A stretch of DNA of 64,000 nucleotides from Ascaphus truei (taxonomy: Eukaryota; Chordata; Amphibia; Anura; Ascaphidae), in contig CM071573.1 in assembly GCA_036426205.1 (NCBI GenBank), positions 43,760,643-43,824,642 of the forward strand, written 5' to 3'. Below the pieces are notes generated by a model that searched no databases, was not told where the DNA came from, and saw nothing but the letters and a program-made list of their open reading frames with translations. Below are positions 11,601 to 22,580 of the stretch, in pieces. How positions within the stretch are numbered: position 1 is the first letter of the stretch; each line of letters begins with the position of its first letter. The translations under genes and the position numbers were made by a program.

Positions 11601-12398
11601 TCAATTGTCTGCTCGCCTGCCTCTGGTATCATCGGAAGCAACTGGTGTTTGCACGGACCGTTCCCAGCTATCCTGTTGGGTGTCGTCGCCAAGGAAGTTT
11701 TCCACCAAGCGGACCGCTGAATCCAGGGAAAATGCAGCGTGTCTTTTTACCCAGGAGCGGGAGGAGGGGGGCAGTATCTGTATGAACTGCTCGAGCAAAA
11801 ACTGTTCAAGGATCTCTGCCTTGGTATGCTTCTCTGGTTGTATCCACCTGGTACATAAGTCTACTAAGTGGTGGGCTACGACCCGGGGTCTGTCTCTGTT
11901 TGTATATTTGACTGTCCGGAACCGCTGACGGTAGGTCTCTGGAGTAAGGCCTAGGCGATCCAGAATAGCAGCCTTTAGTTGCTGATAGTCCATGGCCTCG
12001 TCTGCTGGAAGAGCTTGATAGGCTGCCTGAGCTTCTCCTATGAGGAGTGGAGCCAGAGTCGTTACCCAGCGTTCAACTGTCCAGCCGTGGGCCGTGGCTA
12101 CCCTTTCAAAAGTGAGGAGAAATGCCTCTGGATCGTCGTTTGGCTTCATTTTAGGCAGCATCACCGGTGTGTTATTTGGAATCCCTGGTCTGCCTGGGGC
12201 TGGGCCTTCGACCAGCAGTTGGAGTAGATTTTCCTCTCGTCGGGCCTGTTGCTCATCTTGCTGGGCTTGTCGCTCAGTTTGCTGATCTTGATATTCTGCT
12301 TGCTTGACCTGCCATTCTATTTGACGGGCCTGTTGCTCAGCTTGCTTCTCTGCTAGCTGGAGCTGTTGCTCAAGGAACTGAGAAAAAAAATTCTCCAT
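11601..12398 (-). pseudogene. Gag of Gmr1-like element with SCAN-like capsid domain
   Basis: A 265-residue Gag starting at a true ATG about 60 bp inside the primer site. Residues 10-60 are a Gln/Glu/Arg-rich likely coiled coil. Residues ~75-150 form the capsid N-terminal part. Residues ~154-236 closely follow the SCAN fold signature: ETYRQRFR, LCTRWIQPEKHTKAEILEQF, LLEQFIQILP and WVKRH. SCAN domains of vertebrate zinc-finger proteins are known to derive from Gmr1-type capsid C-terminal domains, so the match supports the element assignment. The ORF is intact up to a TGA at 11601-11603; the same frame continues as protease. No zinc knuckle is seen. Marked as a pseudogene because the element as a whole is broken, although this ORF itself is uninterrupted. 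Confidence 0.88.
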
Positions 12399-12440
12399 TT
12401 TTTTTTCTGTATGGCCCTTCAGATACAGGGGCCGTCCGAC

Positions 12441-12458
12441 ATCCCACTTCTGACACCA
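12441..12458 (-). other. Primer binding site (tRNA-Leu type)
   Basis: The minus strand reads TGGTGTCAGAAGTGGGAT, two bases inside the 5' LTR. This is complementary to the 3' end of a vertebrate tRNA-Leu including CCA, and would prime minus-strand synthesis. Confidence 0.85.
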
Positions 12459-12460
12459 CC

Positions 12461-13074
12461 TGTGGCAGGACGGCCTGTAGCCGAGGTCAGGGAACAGTCC
12501 ACACGTATAGTTTCAGGACAATAAAAACGTTCAGTGGCTTTATTTCTCCACAGCATACATAACATGCGGGTACACTGTCCCTTTAAACAAAACAAATCCT
12601 GCTCCACATTGGGAGGACTGACTAACACACCAGGCCTATCTAGCAGGCTGGCTGGCTAAACCATAACAAAACCGGAAGTGTCTTTTAAGCAGTCAGGAAA
12701 AACAAATGAACAAGTCTCTTACTTTGGTTGCAGTAGTTAGCTTGATGTATCCGTCTGGCTAGCAGCACATATAGCCATGTGCTCTGGTCTAAGGCAGGCA
12801 GCTACTGCCAGTAACAACATCTTTATAACCTTGCTGCTTATAAGGTGTCAGCTTACACCCTGATTACTCTAGCTTCCACCTGAGTTAACCCTTATGAGTG
12901 CTGAGTGATCACTCAGACATATGTCTCCCCAGGAATAACTGATAGGGGTTGACTTCACCCTGCACTGCCAGCGGCGTTCAAGATGATGTCACTAGGTTCC
13001 GTTTCATCATCTTTGAATACAATCAGTTTACAAATCATAATCAAACAGTCGAAGAGGTGACAATAAAGAAGACT
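12461..13074 (-). repeat. 5' LTR of the Gmr1-like element, outer end truncated
   Basis: It starts tgtggcagga like the left LTR and is nearly identical for ~500 bp, then differs by small insertions and deletions. It stops at gacaataaagaagact and lacks the terminal tcaccctgtcaca block of its partner, so the outer edge (transcription-entry side) has lost about 13 bases. No target duplication matches the left flank. Confidence 0.9.
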
Positions 13075-14870
13075 GGTCATTTGTTTTTTGTGCGATTGCT
13101 TTTCAATTGACTAAACGGCGCACGTTTCGTACGCTGAATAAAAGAAAACAGAACATGTTGCCTGTGCTTATACCAGCAGGTCAGCTGGTGATAACAGTCG
13201 CATTACTCCCATGTGATAGAGACATCTGCAGCCTCAGAAGCTTATGCACGGGAAAACTTTATGCAATTCAGATCTTGGTCCATTAAAAGGTATCACAGTG
13301 TGAAGTATTTTACCTGGCGACAGCAAAAAAAAGCTAATTGCAATCAATTTAACTCATTCGGTATCCAGAATCTCATGCCAGTCTCCAGTAACACATTTCA
13401 GCTTTTCTATTCTATATGCTGCATCGGCTCGGAGAGTTACAATACATTTTCCAAATGGAAAACTCTTGTGTTGGTAGTAGAAAAACAAAAAGCCCTTGAG
13501 GGTCGCCCTGGCACCGTTTGTAGCACTTCATCAGAGGGACCCTCTTCTGTATCCTTCTACTGACAGTATGCATCCTATTAAAGTCATCCTGTAATGTACA
13601 CGTATACTGTCGGTTTTATGTACTGTACCTTGTTTGCATGATGCTCTTATCTCAGTACGGTATCTGCGCTGTAGTCAGTCCCCTATATTCACATTGCCTG
13701 TCTGCTTTTACGGTAAAATGCCCCCTGCATTAGTGGCACTACGTACAGCATGATAGCATGGTAATAAAAATGATGAAACATATTAGTAACCACAATCCAA
13801 GTGCCGGAATAAAGTGCATGATAATGTGTCTATTAAAGTGTTATTTTCACTGCAAATCCTGTAGGAAAAACATCCTGAATCTGATAAAGATGATGCTTTT
13901 GGGCATTCTGCACTGTGTATTGATTTCCTCAGAATGTTCATTTTTTTTCTAATCCTCAATAATATACATGATCTTCTGTAGTTGGTTCATGACGAAACTA
14001 CAAAGCTTCAAGCAGCAACAGAAATGGCTGGATCCAAACCTTCACAGATCCACCTGTCAGGTTGAGCTCTTTAATGTATGCTATTGAAGTCAGCATGCAA
14101 ATAGAGATTATGAGATTATTATCACATTATTAAACTGGTCAAACTCAAACCTTGGTGGGTAAATAGCAGCACATTTGAAGAATTTACCTTTAAAATGTCC
14201 CAGTCCTAATTTGTAGATCTATCCTCACCGATCAACTGTACGTAAGGCAAGCAGAGAAGAACATATACACTGGAATTTGATTTAATAGCATGTTTCATGA
14301 AATCTTCAACAGATGCCCTCAAGAAATAAAAACACCAGAAAGCAAGGCAGTCTAACAGCAGCAATCTGTGCTGCTCGTTTATTTGTTTTTATTTGACATT
14401 TTTACTATTATTTGATCTAATGAAACACATTATTCTGTGTTCTGGTTACCCCTCAGTTTCACAGAAATGGCACTTATTATTTCTTCCGGTAGAAAAAAAC
14501 AAAAAAAAAAGGGATTGACCCAGCGTCACCCAATAGAAATCTGTGACATCATCACTTGACATTGCGTCTTTCTATTGGCCGCCAGAGACGCTCACTATAA
14601 AAAAAAATAGCAACAGCATAAATGGCAAATGTAAGGACCAGATAAAAGGTTTGAGGAAAGGTGGCATCAACCAAAACAATGTTGTCTTTTTTAAATCAAG
14701 TGTCATGGATAGAAACCTTTAAGAATGAACTAAATATATACAAATCCTTACATTTCTAGAGAGCATATGATACTTTCTACTTTTGGCAGTAATTGTGCCT
14801 ATTGTTGAAGCAAATGTTTTCAGGAAGAAGCGGTTTCTCAAACCTTTGTTTATTTATATATAAATAAATA
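13075..14870. other. No gene seen
   Basis: Mostly AT-rich, unique-looking sequence. The reading frame at 13213-13563 has no recognisable motif. No RNA gene or bounded repeat was defined. Confidence 0.35.
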
Positions 14871-15135
14871 TATATATATATAATCAAAATAGAATAGACG
14901 ATGCCATTCAGTGGCTAACATAATGCTTTTATTTGTGCGAGCTTTCGAGATACACTGATCTCTTCTTTCGGCGGTGTTACAATGGATAAAGCAAAAATGT
15001 TTTTACTTAAAAACAGTGCATCCTGAAATGTATCTGTGATTGAAGCCTATCCCTCCCCCCAGTGCAGTATGCAATTTATGACTTAATGTGTTAAATGGTC
15101 CCTGAATGTTAGTGATGTAAGAGTATGTGTGTGTG
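14871..15135 (-). repeat. Dispersed repeat, copy 1
   Basis: The minus strand matches the plus strand at 40988-41215: a block with 'cagtgtatctcgaaa', 'ggataaagcaaaaatg...aaaaacagtgca' and 'gggagggataggcttcaatcac', ending in 'tgttagccactgaatggc' and a TA microsatellite. Around 14940-14960 it has a small hairpin (gagat / atctc) followed by GAAA, reminiscent of the hammerhead-like motifs elsewhere in the window. Family unknown; a non-autonomous PLE-type origin is a guess. Confidence 0.65.
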
Positions 15136-15160
15136 ATTATATATATATATATATATATAT
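15136..15160. repeat. (AT)n microsatellite
   Basis: Uninterrupted AT dinucleotides directly against the left arm of the foldback at 15161. Confidence 0.9.
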
Positions 15161-15824
15161 AAAAAGGAAAAGAGAGGAGAGAGCGCACGCCCATAGCGTA
15201 TAAAAGTATATTTAATGAAGGGGAGGGGGGAGAGAGGGGTAAAAAACGCACTTACAAGAAGTACAATAAAATCAAGCATATGTGATAATAATCACCACCA
15301 TCCGGTCTAACTGCAAACTCTTGGGGCAGTCCCAGGCTTCAAAGATTCCTTTGAAAAAGTTAGCCGAGACTGACGAAACGCGTCAGGGAGCGTCGTGACG
15401 TCAGACGCACTGACATTGAAGTCTACATCCAGCGCAGGAGCGGACTGATCCTAGCGCTTGTGCTGCAGGCACTACCTATACGGAACTTTTTGTCTGGGAC
15501 TATTCACAGCACACCAGCCCTGGGAAACTGCTGGTACGCTGCTCGTTCGTCAACGGAGCCTGGGAATGCCCCCAAAGTCTGCATTTTGACCGGATGACTT
15601 ACATCAGTCCTGGAAATCTGCTGAGACGCTGCTCCTTCACCAACGGAGCCTGGGACAGCCCCAAGAGTTTGCAGTTAGACCGGATGGTGGTGATTATTAT
15701 CACATATGCTTGATTTTATTGTACTTCTTGTAAGTGCGTTTTTTACCCCTCTCTCCCCCCTCCCCTTCATTAAATATACTTTTATACGCTATGGGCGTGC
15801 GCTCTCTCCTCTCTTTTCCTTTTT
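15161..15824. repeat. Foldback element with 178-bp near-perfect arms
   Basis: The left arm (15161-15338) and right arm (15647-15824) are almost exact inverted copies of equal length, running from aaaaaggaaaagagagg to its complement; one mismatch was noticed at the inner end (gggcagtccc against gggacagccc). The ~308-bp loop holds a hammerhead-like relic (15341-15396) and the first of two ~84-bp direct repeats (about 15510-15596 and 15604-15687, the second overlapping the right arm), each containing 'caacggagcctggga'. Non-coding. The layout resembles the inverted terminal copies of the PLE at 45-51.6 kb, so a non-autonomous PLE derivative is plausible. Confidence 0.8.
15341..15396 (+). ncRNA. 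Hammerhead-ribozyme-like relic
   Basis: In order: stem I strand ttcct, degenerate core TTGAAAA, an extra A, stem II (gttag / ctgac), GAAACGCGTC, then aggga pairing with the stem I strand (5 bp). Canonical hammerheads need CTGANGA; here C3 and G8 are changed, so cleavage is not expected. The architecture matches the better-preserved copies at 49729, 50568 and 32950. Confidence 0.5.
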
Positions 15825-18085
15825 AGATATCCTGTGGACGTGGTAGGTCCACACTGAGAGCTGCCGGAGACCCTACATACCAGCACCCATATTCATCATC
15901 GGAACTATTTGAGGACTGGTTTATCCTTTCATTTGCTTCTTTTCATGTGTTGTTGTTGTATGTTTTTTATGGGCCTATCTTATGGTTATAGGTCTGTATA
16001 CCTTTACAATATTGCTTAGACTATTTAGGTTATACATCAGATATTTCTACATAGACATACATAGTTTATATGTTCCTTTAAGGCGCAGCTTTTTTCCTTC
16101 TATATATATATATATATACACATATACAAAGAACAAAAAGTAGTGCTATCAGTGTGTGGGTGTGAGTACGTTCTATAGTAATGTGATGATAAATCAAATT
16201 GTGATATCAGTGCAAGATTAATTAAAAATGAATACACAATTTAAAAATTGAACAAAAAAAAGGAGAGTGATAAAAAAAAACCTTAAAATGTTCAGTGTCC
16301 AGTGAGAAAAATAGAACATACCAGTCCAATGAGTGTATGGTTAATGAAAAAAAGTCCAGATATAAATGTTTCAGTCACCGTGTGGAGTAGGCAGGGCTTC
16401 TATAATGATCTAGCCAGATCATGGATATCTAAAAGAAAAAGACAAGAAGAAGCACCAGTTCCATAGCATAATACTGTATGGATGAAACACAAATTTATTT
16501 AGAAACAAGAGAGGCCACCAGGACATGCACTCACTTCAAATATGTAAAAAAACATTCATGGGAGACAATCTGTAAGCTTCCAGGAACTGTAGGGAGAAGC
16601 TGCAGCCAAACAGTAATGCAAACAATATTACTTGTTGTGTGGGTAATAAGAAGCGGATACTTATCCGTGATGAATGGATGTCAGACCAGGAGAAGGGAGG
16701 GGGAGTTTCTTCCACATCAGTGGTGGTGTTAATGAACCCGGAGACAAACAGCACTCATATAGCGCTGTAGGATAGGATCCAAATGTCTGTATAAACCGGT
16801 GTCCACCCTCTGTACCTCCAGTGTGAGAACACTGCCCCAGCAGTGTAACACAAATAGCCTCTATCCTCTCAGTCAGACCGGCAGAGTTCACCAGCTCCCG
16901 CCCACAGCAAACTCCTCTACAAACAGTTTGTCATGGAACAGGAATACTCCTGTCTGCACTTCTGTTTCACCCCCCCCCCTTTCCTCGCAGCCCTGCTTGC
17001 CAGCTTATTAGTGCCAGCTGTATGTGTTTGGTTCTGCACACAAACACAGTGCTTGTGTGATAAATACAGTGCCATTTCCCCTCTCCCAGCAGCTTGCTGT
17101 ATTAGAGATGCAACATTATTGCTACATGTTGTAGCTCCCCCAGACACTCCTGTGAGTTGCCATAGCAGCCCCAGCCTTTCTCTCAAATGGGCTAGTCTGC
17201 TTTCTCCCCCTCTGCTCTGCCCACAGATGGTCTGTCCCCAGACTATCTTACAACCCAGCATACATTGCCATTTCCTTACCACCACACCACTGGACGAGTG
17301 AGTACCTTGCTGTAACCCCTGTAATGGTGCTGCAGGATTATCTTTTCACCTCCCTTTACTACTAAGCACACACAGAGATATTTAGACCTACACCTCTACA
17401 CAAGAGACTGTTTTTCCCTGCTTTCTCCAAATAAAGTAAGAAAAGAAACAGACCTTGTCGTGCTTGGAAAAGAGGGCCGAGTTGACACTATCTGAGCTAA
17501 GTCATCACCACGTGACCCTCTGGCTTCCAGAATACAGTTCCTTGTCGGCTGATGACGTCAGTGTGTCATGACGTCCGACGCGTTTCGTCACGTGAGTGAC
17601 TTCTTCAAGTGATGATTGGCTGCTGGCTCCTCTGTCTATTTAAACCATACCAGTAATAATGCCAGATTGAATCTGGCCGTGACAGAGAAACTGCTGCCAA
17701 TCATGTCGTGAAAATGCTCAGCTACTCAATAACATGTAGTGCAATAATAAACATCTATAAACACATTGATATGCTTAGCTGAACATAATTAGATTGTTAA
17801 TAGTGTCAGTAATAACATATAACACCATGCTCTGTCTTCCTAAGGATAGTATTATGTAAAAGTCATAAAATATAACTAGATATAAAAAATGAATAATGCA
17901 GACAAATACTTATAACAAGATAATTAGACTAATATATCAGTGCATCTATGCATTAATAAATATACCCAAATACAAAGTATAATAATCCATGTCTATATCT
18001 TACAAAATCCATAAATAAAAAAGTTAAAAACTAGCCTTGTGAAAACAGGACAGGTTAATGTGATATTCTTGAGTGGAAAATACAG

Positions 18086-18088
<3 letters not shown>
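15825..18088. other. Non-coding repeat-derived stretch
   Basis: No coding motif. 15825-16090 looks like the continuation of the foldback's parent repeat ('agatatcctgtggacgtgg'). At about 16437 'gacaagaagaagcacca' resembles 'gacaagaagaagcgcag' at 41270, suggesting related non-autonomous elements. The stretch 16090-17700 ends in a hammerhead-like relic on the minus strand. The overlapping frames at 16917-17301 on both strands have no family signature. Confidence 0.4.
17570..17617 (-). ncRNA. Hammerhead-ribozyme-like relic
   Basis: The minus strand reads TTGAAGA, an extra A, stem II gtcac/gtgac with a 4-base loop, then GAAACGCGTC. The only core change against CTGANGA is C to T at the first base. 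Stem I pairing around it is poor, so activity is doubtful. Confidence 0.5.
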
Positions 18089-18132
<44 letters not shown>

Positions 18133-18140
18133 TATATATA
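18089..18140. repeat. (TA)n microsatellite
   Basis: Almost pure TA dinucleotides with one AAA interruption, ending directly at the possible solo LTR. Confidence 0.9.
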
Positions 18141-18141
18141 C

Positions 18142-19319
18142 TGTGAGAGGAATGGTGGTAACATTGCGGAGGGGCGGTATATACCTCCTGCTTTGGCCAA
18201 CTATACTTCTCTCTACTAAGGGTTAAAGGTCCCGGGGAGGTTCTGCAAGCACAGCCAGGTGCAGATCATCTGTCCTTAATTAACAGAGTGTAAGAAAGGC
18301 CAGGGTGGATCAATTCTCCCCTCTCCCCTTATTCCAGCTAAGGCGTGCGCACCCCTCACCAGCCCTTACCTCCTACCTAGCAGACCCCGGTGACTCCTCG
18401 CTTCCCGGCTCACTGCATTCTGTGACGTGTCAGCCAGCAGAGGATACAACTGGATTGTGTCCCCGTGCGGCGACCCGTCACATGGTGCGCATGGGAGCCA
18501 ATCAGGAACATGTTTATTTTCATGTTACCAGAGATTCGTCAGAGATTTCCATTGCAAATAAATTAGTTTGATTACTATTATTATGGCTGCAGGCTGTAGG
18601 GTGTGTCATATCGATTGCATCTGACTGAGCTATAAAGGAAGGGTTTTTTTTTCCCTTTTTCAGCTCGTTTTAATTGAACAGGGGGGAAGAATGGAATTAA
18701 ACCTGTAATTTGCATCAAAATGGCATTCTTTCTACTGTGCTCGTTTCTTCCTTCCTGGGTAGGAATTCTTTTCACATGGCCCCGTTGCTAATAATAAAGA
18801 GGAGTGCCTGATTTGGTGACATCGTTTTTTTTTGTTGCTGCAACCCCCCCCCCCCCCCCGCCTTGCCACACCCACCCGACTTGTTTTAGCCACGCCCCCC
18901 CTGCCTTAAAAATGCTCCCTACAGACCGCAGATCACTGTGAAGTGCCATGCACGTGCTGCCAGGACACAAGCCGGGCGTGCAGGCGCATGCAGTGGAGCC
19001 ATAGTCTAAGAGAGCTGGATGCTACAGACAGGCACTGGCCTGCAACAGGTTTTGTTTAGGATATCTGGGTTTTATTGTTTGGTAAGTGGGAAAGCCACCC
19101 AACGATAGCTAGAGAATTGCTGTCTAGTTAATGCTCAGATAGAGCTAGTATTTACTTTGATTATTTTGTTTGTCTTGATTTTGTCTGCTAGAGTGACAAA
19201 GAAAATAAAGCACCTAAACCAGAGCTGGATGGTCCGGTGATTGTGCTTTACCCTAAAAGACAGTGGGTTTTTAGGTTCCCAAACACGAACCCTTCAGCCA
19301 AAAGGGGTATTTTGTCACA
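18142..19319. mobile_element. Candidate solo LTR
   Basis: This 1.18-kb segment begins TGTGAGAGG and ends TTTGTCACA, so it has short inverted TGTGA/TCACA ends with terminal TG and CA. It is flanked by ATAC on both sides, a possible 4-bp target duplication, though the left copy lies in TA-rich sequence where chance is high. An AATAAA lies at about 19203, near the right end. There is no coding sequence or primer site. Other frames inside are not convincing genes. Confidence 0.45.
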
Positions 19320-20255
19320 ATACATACACACACATCACAGAATGCAGCATTTCAACAGCCTGGACTCCTGACCACTTCTCCCCCCACCCACAGAGGCACT
19401 AACCCAATACCCACCATGGTGGACAGGCGCTGCTGCCCCCTGCACTTCCTCCTTCCCCTCCTGCCTCTGTAAGTCTTCCCACATACTCTACTCCCTGCAG
19501 GACATGGCTTCCTATTCCTATCGTCTGCTTTAATGTTTGTTGCACGTATTGTAATATAAATCCTGGTATAGTGCTGCATATATTGTCGGCACTACATACA
19601 TAAAAATATACAGTACATACATACTGCAAAAGCAATTCTTATAAAAAGGTGTAAGGAGAAGCGTTTCATATGAGATCTAGTGAAAAATTAAAATATATAT
19701 TCCAGGGGATTTGTAAGAGATAAGCTCAGACCTTCTGGAAAGTAAAGATTTTTCAGTGACCACAAAGCATTTTTATGAAGGGAGCCTTAAGGCAATGTTA
19801 ATGTATTGAAATGTACCTTGTCTTGGGAAACTACTCAATGAACATTTTCAAGCAGTGAAATAACTGTAGTTTAGTTTTGTCAAAAATCAATTGAGCTGCT
19901 GACTTAATCAATTGAAGGCAAAAGGTTCAATGTTCCAGTTTTGTTTGTTTCAAATTAGTGTGGAATTTAGTGGATCAATGTTTTCATTTATTAGCATTGC
20001 AAACTGTTACAGGAGGAAAATTATAAAAAAAAATATATCTTCTATCATTAAGTTTATTAACAAGTGAACCTAGGAACCTAGTGCATGTTTGGGGGGTACC
20101 AACAATTAAATGTCCCATTTCCAAATCAAGATGAGATTGAAAAAAAAAATGTTATTGTGATCAAATGTTTAATTTGGATTTACGTAGTATACAAGTAAGA
20201 CCTCAAATATGCTAATTTGCTTTCTCTGTGTCAATTCGACTTCTCTTTCTTACAT

Positions 20256-20260
<5 letters not shown>

Positions 20261-20308
<48 letters not shown>
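20261..20308. repeat. (GA)n microsatellite
   Basis: Uninterrupted GA dinucleotides over 48 bases. Confidence 0.95.
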
Positions 20309-20310
<2 letters not shown>

Positions 20311-21415
20311 CATTCACTAATCTTCTTCAAAATTAACAGTCAAATGGATACAGTACACATTGCTGGATTGGCTGTAGTTCGACTTCATTACATCTGTGGT
20401 CTGAAAAGCTCAAGCACAACAATATATTGATGGAAATGTCTTGTTCGTAATTAGTACCCTACGATGTTTCATTATCTAGAACTAATCTACACTTTGTGAC
20501 AGAATAGATTGCAGTAGAATGCAAGCCACTTCGGCTCTGAATAGATCACTAATAATAAGATCGGCAATGACCTTGGTGAACTACTTCTTTATTTTGTTTC
20601 TTACAATCCCTGTACTCAAACCGGGAATACACAGAAATTGGTGAAACATTGAAACATATTGTTAAGATCTCATCAGTCCCATTGAGGTATGTACGTCAAA
20701 CATCATCATCATCATCAAAGTCAAAGACCAACGTCAACCCTATCAAGATATGCTTCTCATCACAGAGCAATGCCACAAAGTATCACACTAACGCTCTTCA
20801 CATTAATGTCAGAAAGGAAGTTATTTATACAAAGAGTGTACTGCCTTCCTTACGAGACAGAACCCTGTTGGTACGTTTAGCAAATCTGTACATTTTAATG
20901 ATTGTTCTGTTTTTGTACAATACATCATAATCACTGTTTTACAATACAGTTCCTTACACTAATTGTCATGTCAACTTGAAACAATGTTATATAAAATCCC
21001 AAATGCTATAAATGCTATGCCTCAATTAAGCCTCTAACATAATGAGAAATATAAATGAAACTTCAAACAGTCTCCATTACGCAAACTACAATTAATGAGC
21101 TGAAATCAATACAGTAAATCTCACCCTTGTAAACTCTCCATGTAGAAGGTAGATGTCTCCACCCAGATAGATCCCATACTCCTAATTATACACTTCGAAA
21201 ACATTCATATACATCCTGTAATGGCATTTTATACATTACAGAGGTTCAAGTAGGAGTTTTCAGTTAATCAGCCTAATTGGTGGAAATGACTTTCAGTGAA
21301 CTTTTTGGGGAATAATGCAATTAACATTTCCAAAGTCTAAATATAGAAAGTGTTCTTTGTTTTTGTATTTAATTTCTGAACAATAATGAAAGCCTGCTTT
21401 TTAAATAGCTTTGAA

Positions 21416-21452
21416 TACATACATACATACATACATACATACATACATACAT
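21416..21452. repeat. (CATA)n microsatellite
   Basis: Tetranucleotide run of nine units. Confidence 0.95.
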
Positions 21453-21595
21453 GCTAGCTGAATGTATCCGGCATTGCTCGATATTCTTTTAAACCAACCT
21501 TATCTCTTCCCTCCTGCTCCTCCTCCTCTCAGCCCTCTACCCCTTTCCCTCTCTCTTTCCCCTCATCTCTCTCCCTCCCATCATTTTCCTTTTAA

Positions 21596-22092
21596 AGTAG
21601 CAATTCAAGCTGCCATTTAAAAAAAAAAAAAAGTTTCCATTCAATATGTGCATCAGTACAATTTACACACGGACAAGTAATTAGCTAAGTTGCCGATCGA
21701 TCCATTCTCCTGTGATCGCTCAGTGAAGATTCTGCTCGGGGGTTCACTAAATGGCAGTCAGTGCAGCAGAAGTGTACCAAAGTTGCAAAGTTCTGTGCGG
21801 AAGATCATGTGACCAGGCAGTTACTAGATACAATTGGTTCACTGCTAGAGAGAGGGGAGGAGAGAGGGGAGAGGTCAAAAAGTGGTGTGCCAGACCCTGT
21901 TTCAGAAGAGGAAGAGGATGTGACTTTGTAAATGGTTGTTATAGGGGGGGAAATGCTTGTTACATTATAATACATTAAAAATGCCTTTACACTTGATCTT
22001 TATTTTTTTTAAATGCTACTGGTATTTTCTCATAGTACAGAACTGATTTATTTTAAAAAATACACATGTAGGATATTGCTTGAACTGCAGCT
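21596..22092. mobile_element. MITE, TTAA-type family 2
   Basis: Flanked by TTAA on both sides (21592-21595 and 22093-22096). The ends are short imperfect inverted repeats: agtagcaattcaagc against agctgcagttcaagc. Internal words (ttgccgatcgatccattctcc, then ctcatagtacagaactgatttatttt near the right end) match the copy at 38562-38886, which confirms a family. Non-coding; class by TTAA target only. Confidence 0.7.
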
Positions 22093-22580
22093 TTAATACC
22101 TTTTGATGTCACCCAATTCTTTCCACCCCTCTCTCCTTATCTGCATTCTTACTTTTTCTTCACAAGCCAACGGACTTCCTCTCTTTCTTTCATCATCTGC
22201 TCTCTGTGTAAAATTTATAGCTAAAGTATCTGACTCTCCTTATCTGGCACCATACAGTTGTGTAAGGAGATGAATACCAAAAACCTCTTACTTGTATATA
22301 CAGAAATAGACACTTGAATGTGTTGACTTGTTTTGATCACATTGTATAAATCTGGATAGGAACAGTTTTTTAGAAATCAAGTGGCCATATTGACCCACAG
22401 TCTACATATGGTATATACTCAAAACAGTTAATAAAGAAGTATAACCCTTGGTCAGGGCTATGGTGTGGATGATACATATCTCCATAATAATGTCACCTCT
22501 ATCCCTAGCCCTTCCACTATATGGAAAATCTTCTAGAAAATAATATGTAGGCTCTGCAGTAGGTATGAGTAAGTACTCAC

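Larger units (their letters stand above)
7301..13074 (-). mobile_element. Gmr1-like Ty3/Gypsy LTR retrotransposon, complete but inactive
   Basis: This is a 5.8-kb element on the minus strand with two LTRs, a primer binding site next to the right (5') LTR and a polypurine tract next to the left (3') LTR. Reading 5' to 3' the domains are Gag, protease, integrase, reverse transcriptase and RNase H. All domains look Ty3/Gypsy-like, but integrase comes before RT, the order normally seen in Ty1/Copia. That combination is the hallmark of the Gmr1 group known from cod, frogs and other deuterostomes. The copy carries at least three in-frame stops, several frameshifts and a changed RT active-site residue, so it is not autonomous. 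The LTRs have diverged mainly by small indels. No target-site duplication is visible, and the outer end of the 5' LTR lacks about 13 bases. Confidence 0.92.
19320..21595. other. No gene seen; microsatellites
   Basis: AT-rich, with a (GA)n run at 20261-20308 and a (CATA)n run at 21416-21452. The frame at 20649-20930 has no recognisable family signature. Pyrimidine-rich CT sequence occupies 21500-21590. Confidence 0.4.

Noticed and set aside
7301..13074. Classifying the LTR element as Ty1/Copia from its domain order
   Set aside because: RT (YLDD block, MPFGL.GAPATFQ), integrase and RNase H are clearly Gypsy-type; the Gmr1 group explains the order.
16917..17301. Opposite-strand 122-codon frames at 16.9-17.3 kb
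   Set aside because: Both strands are open over the same Cys/Ser/Pro-rich sequence; no family signature.
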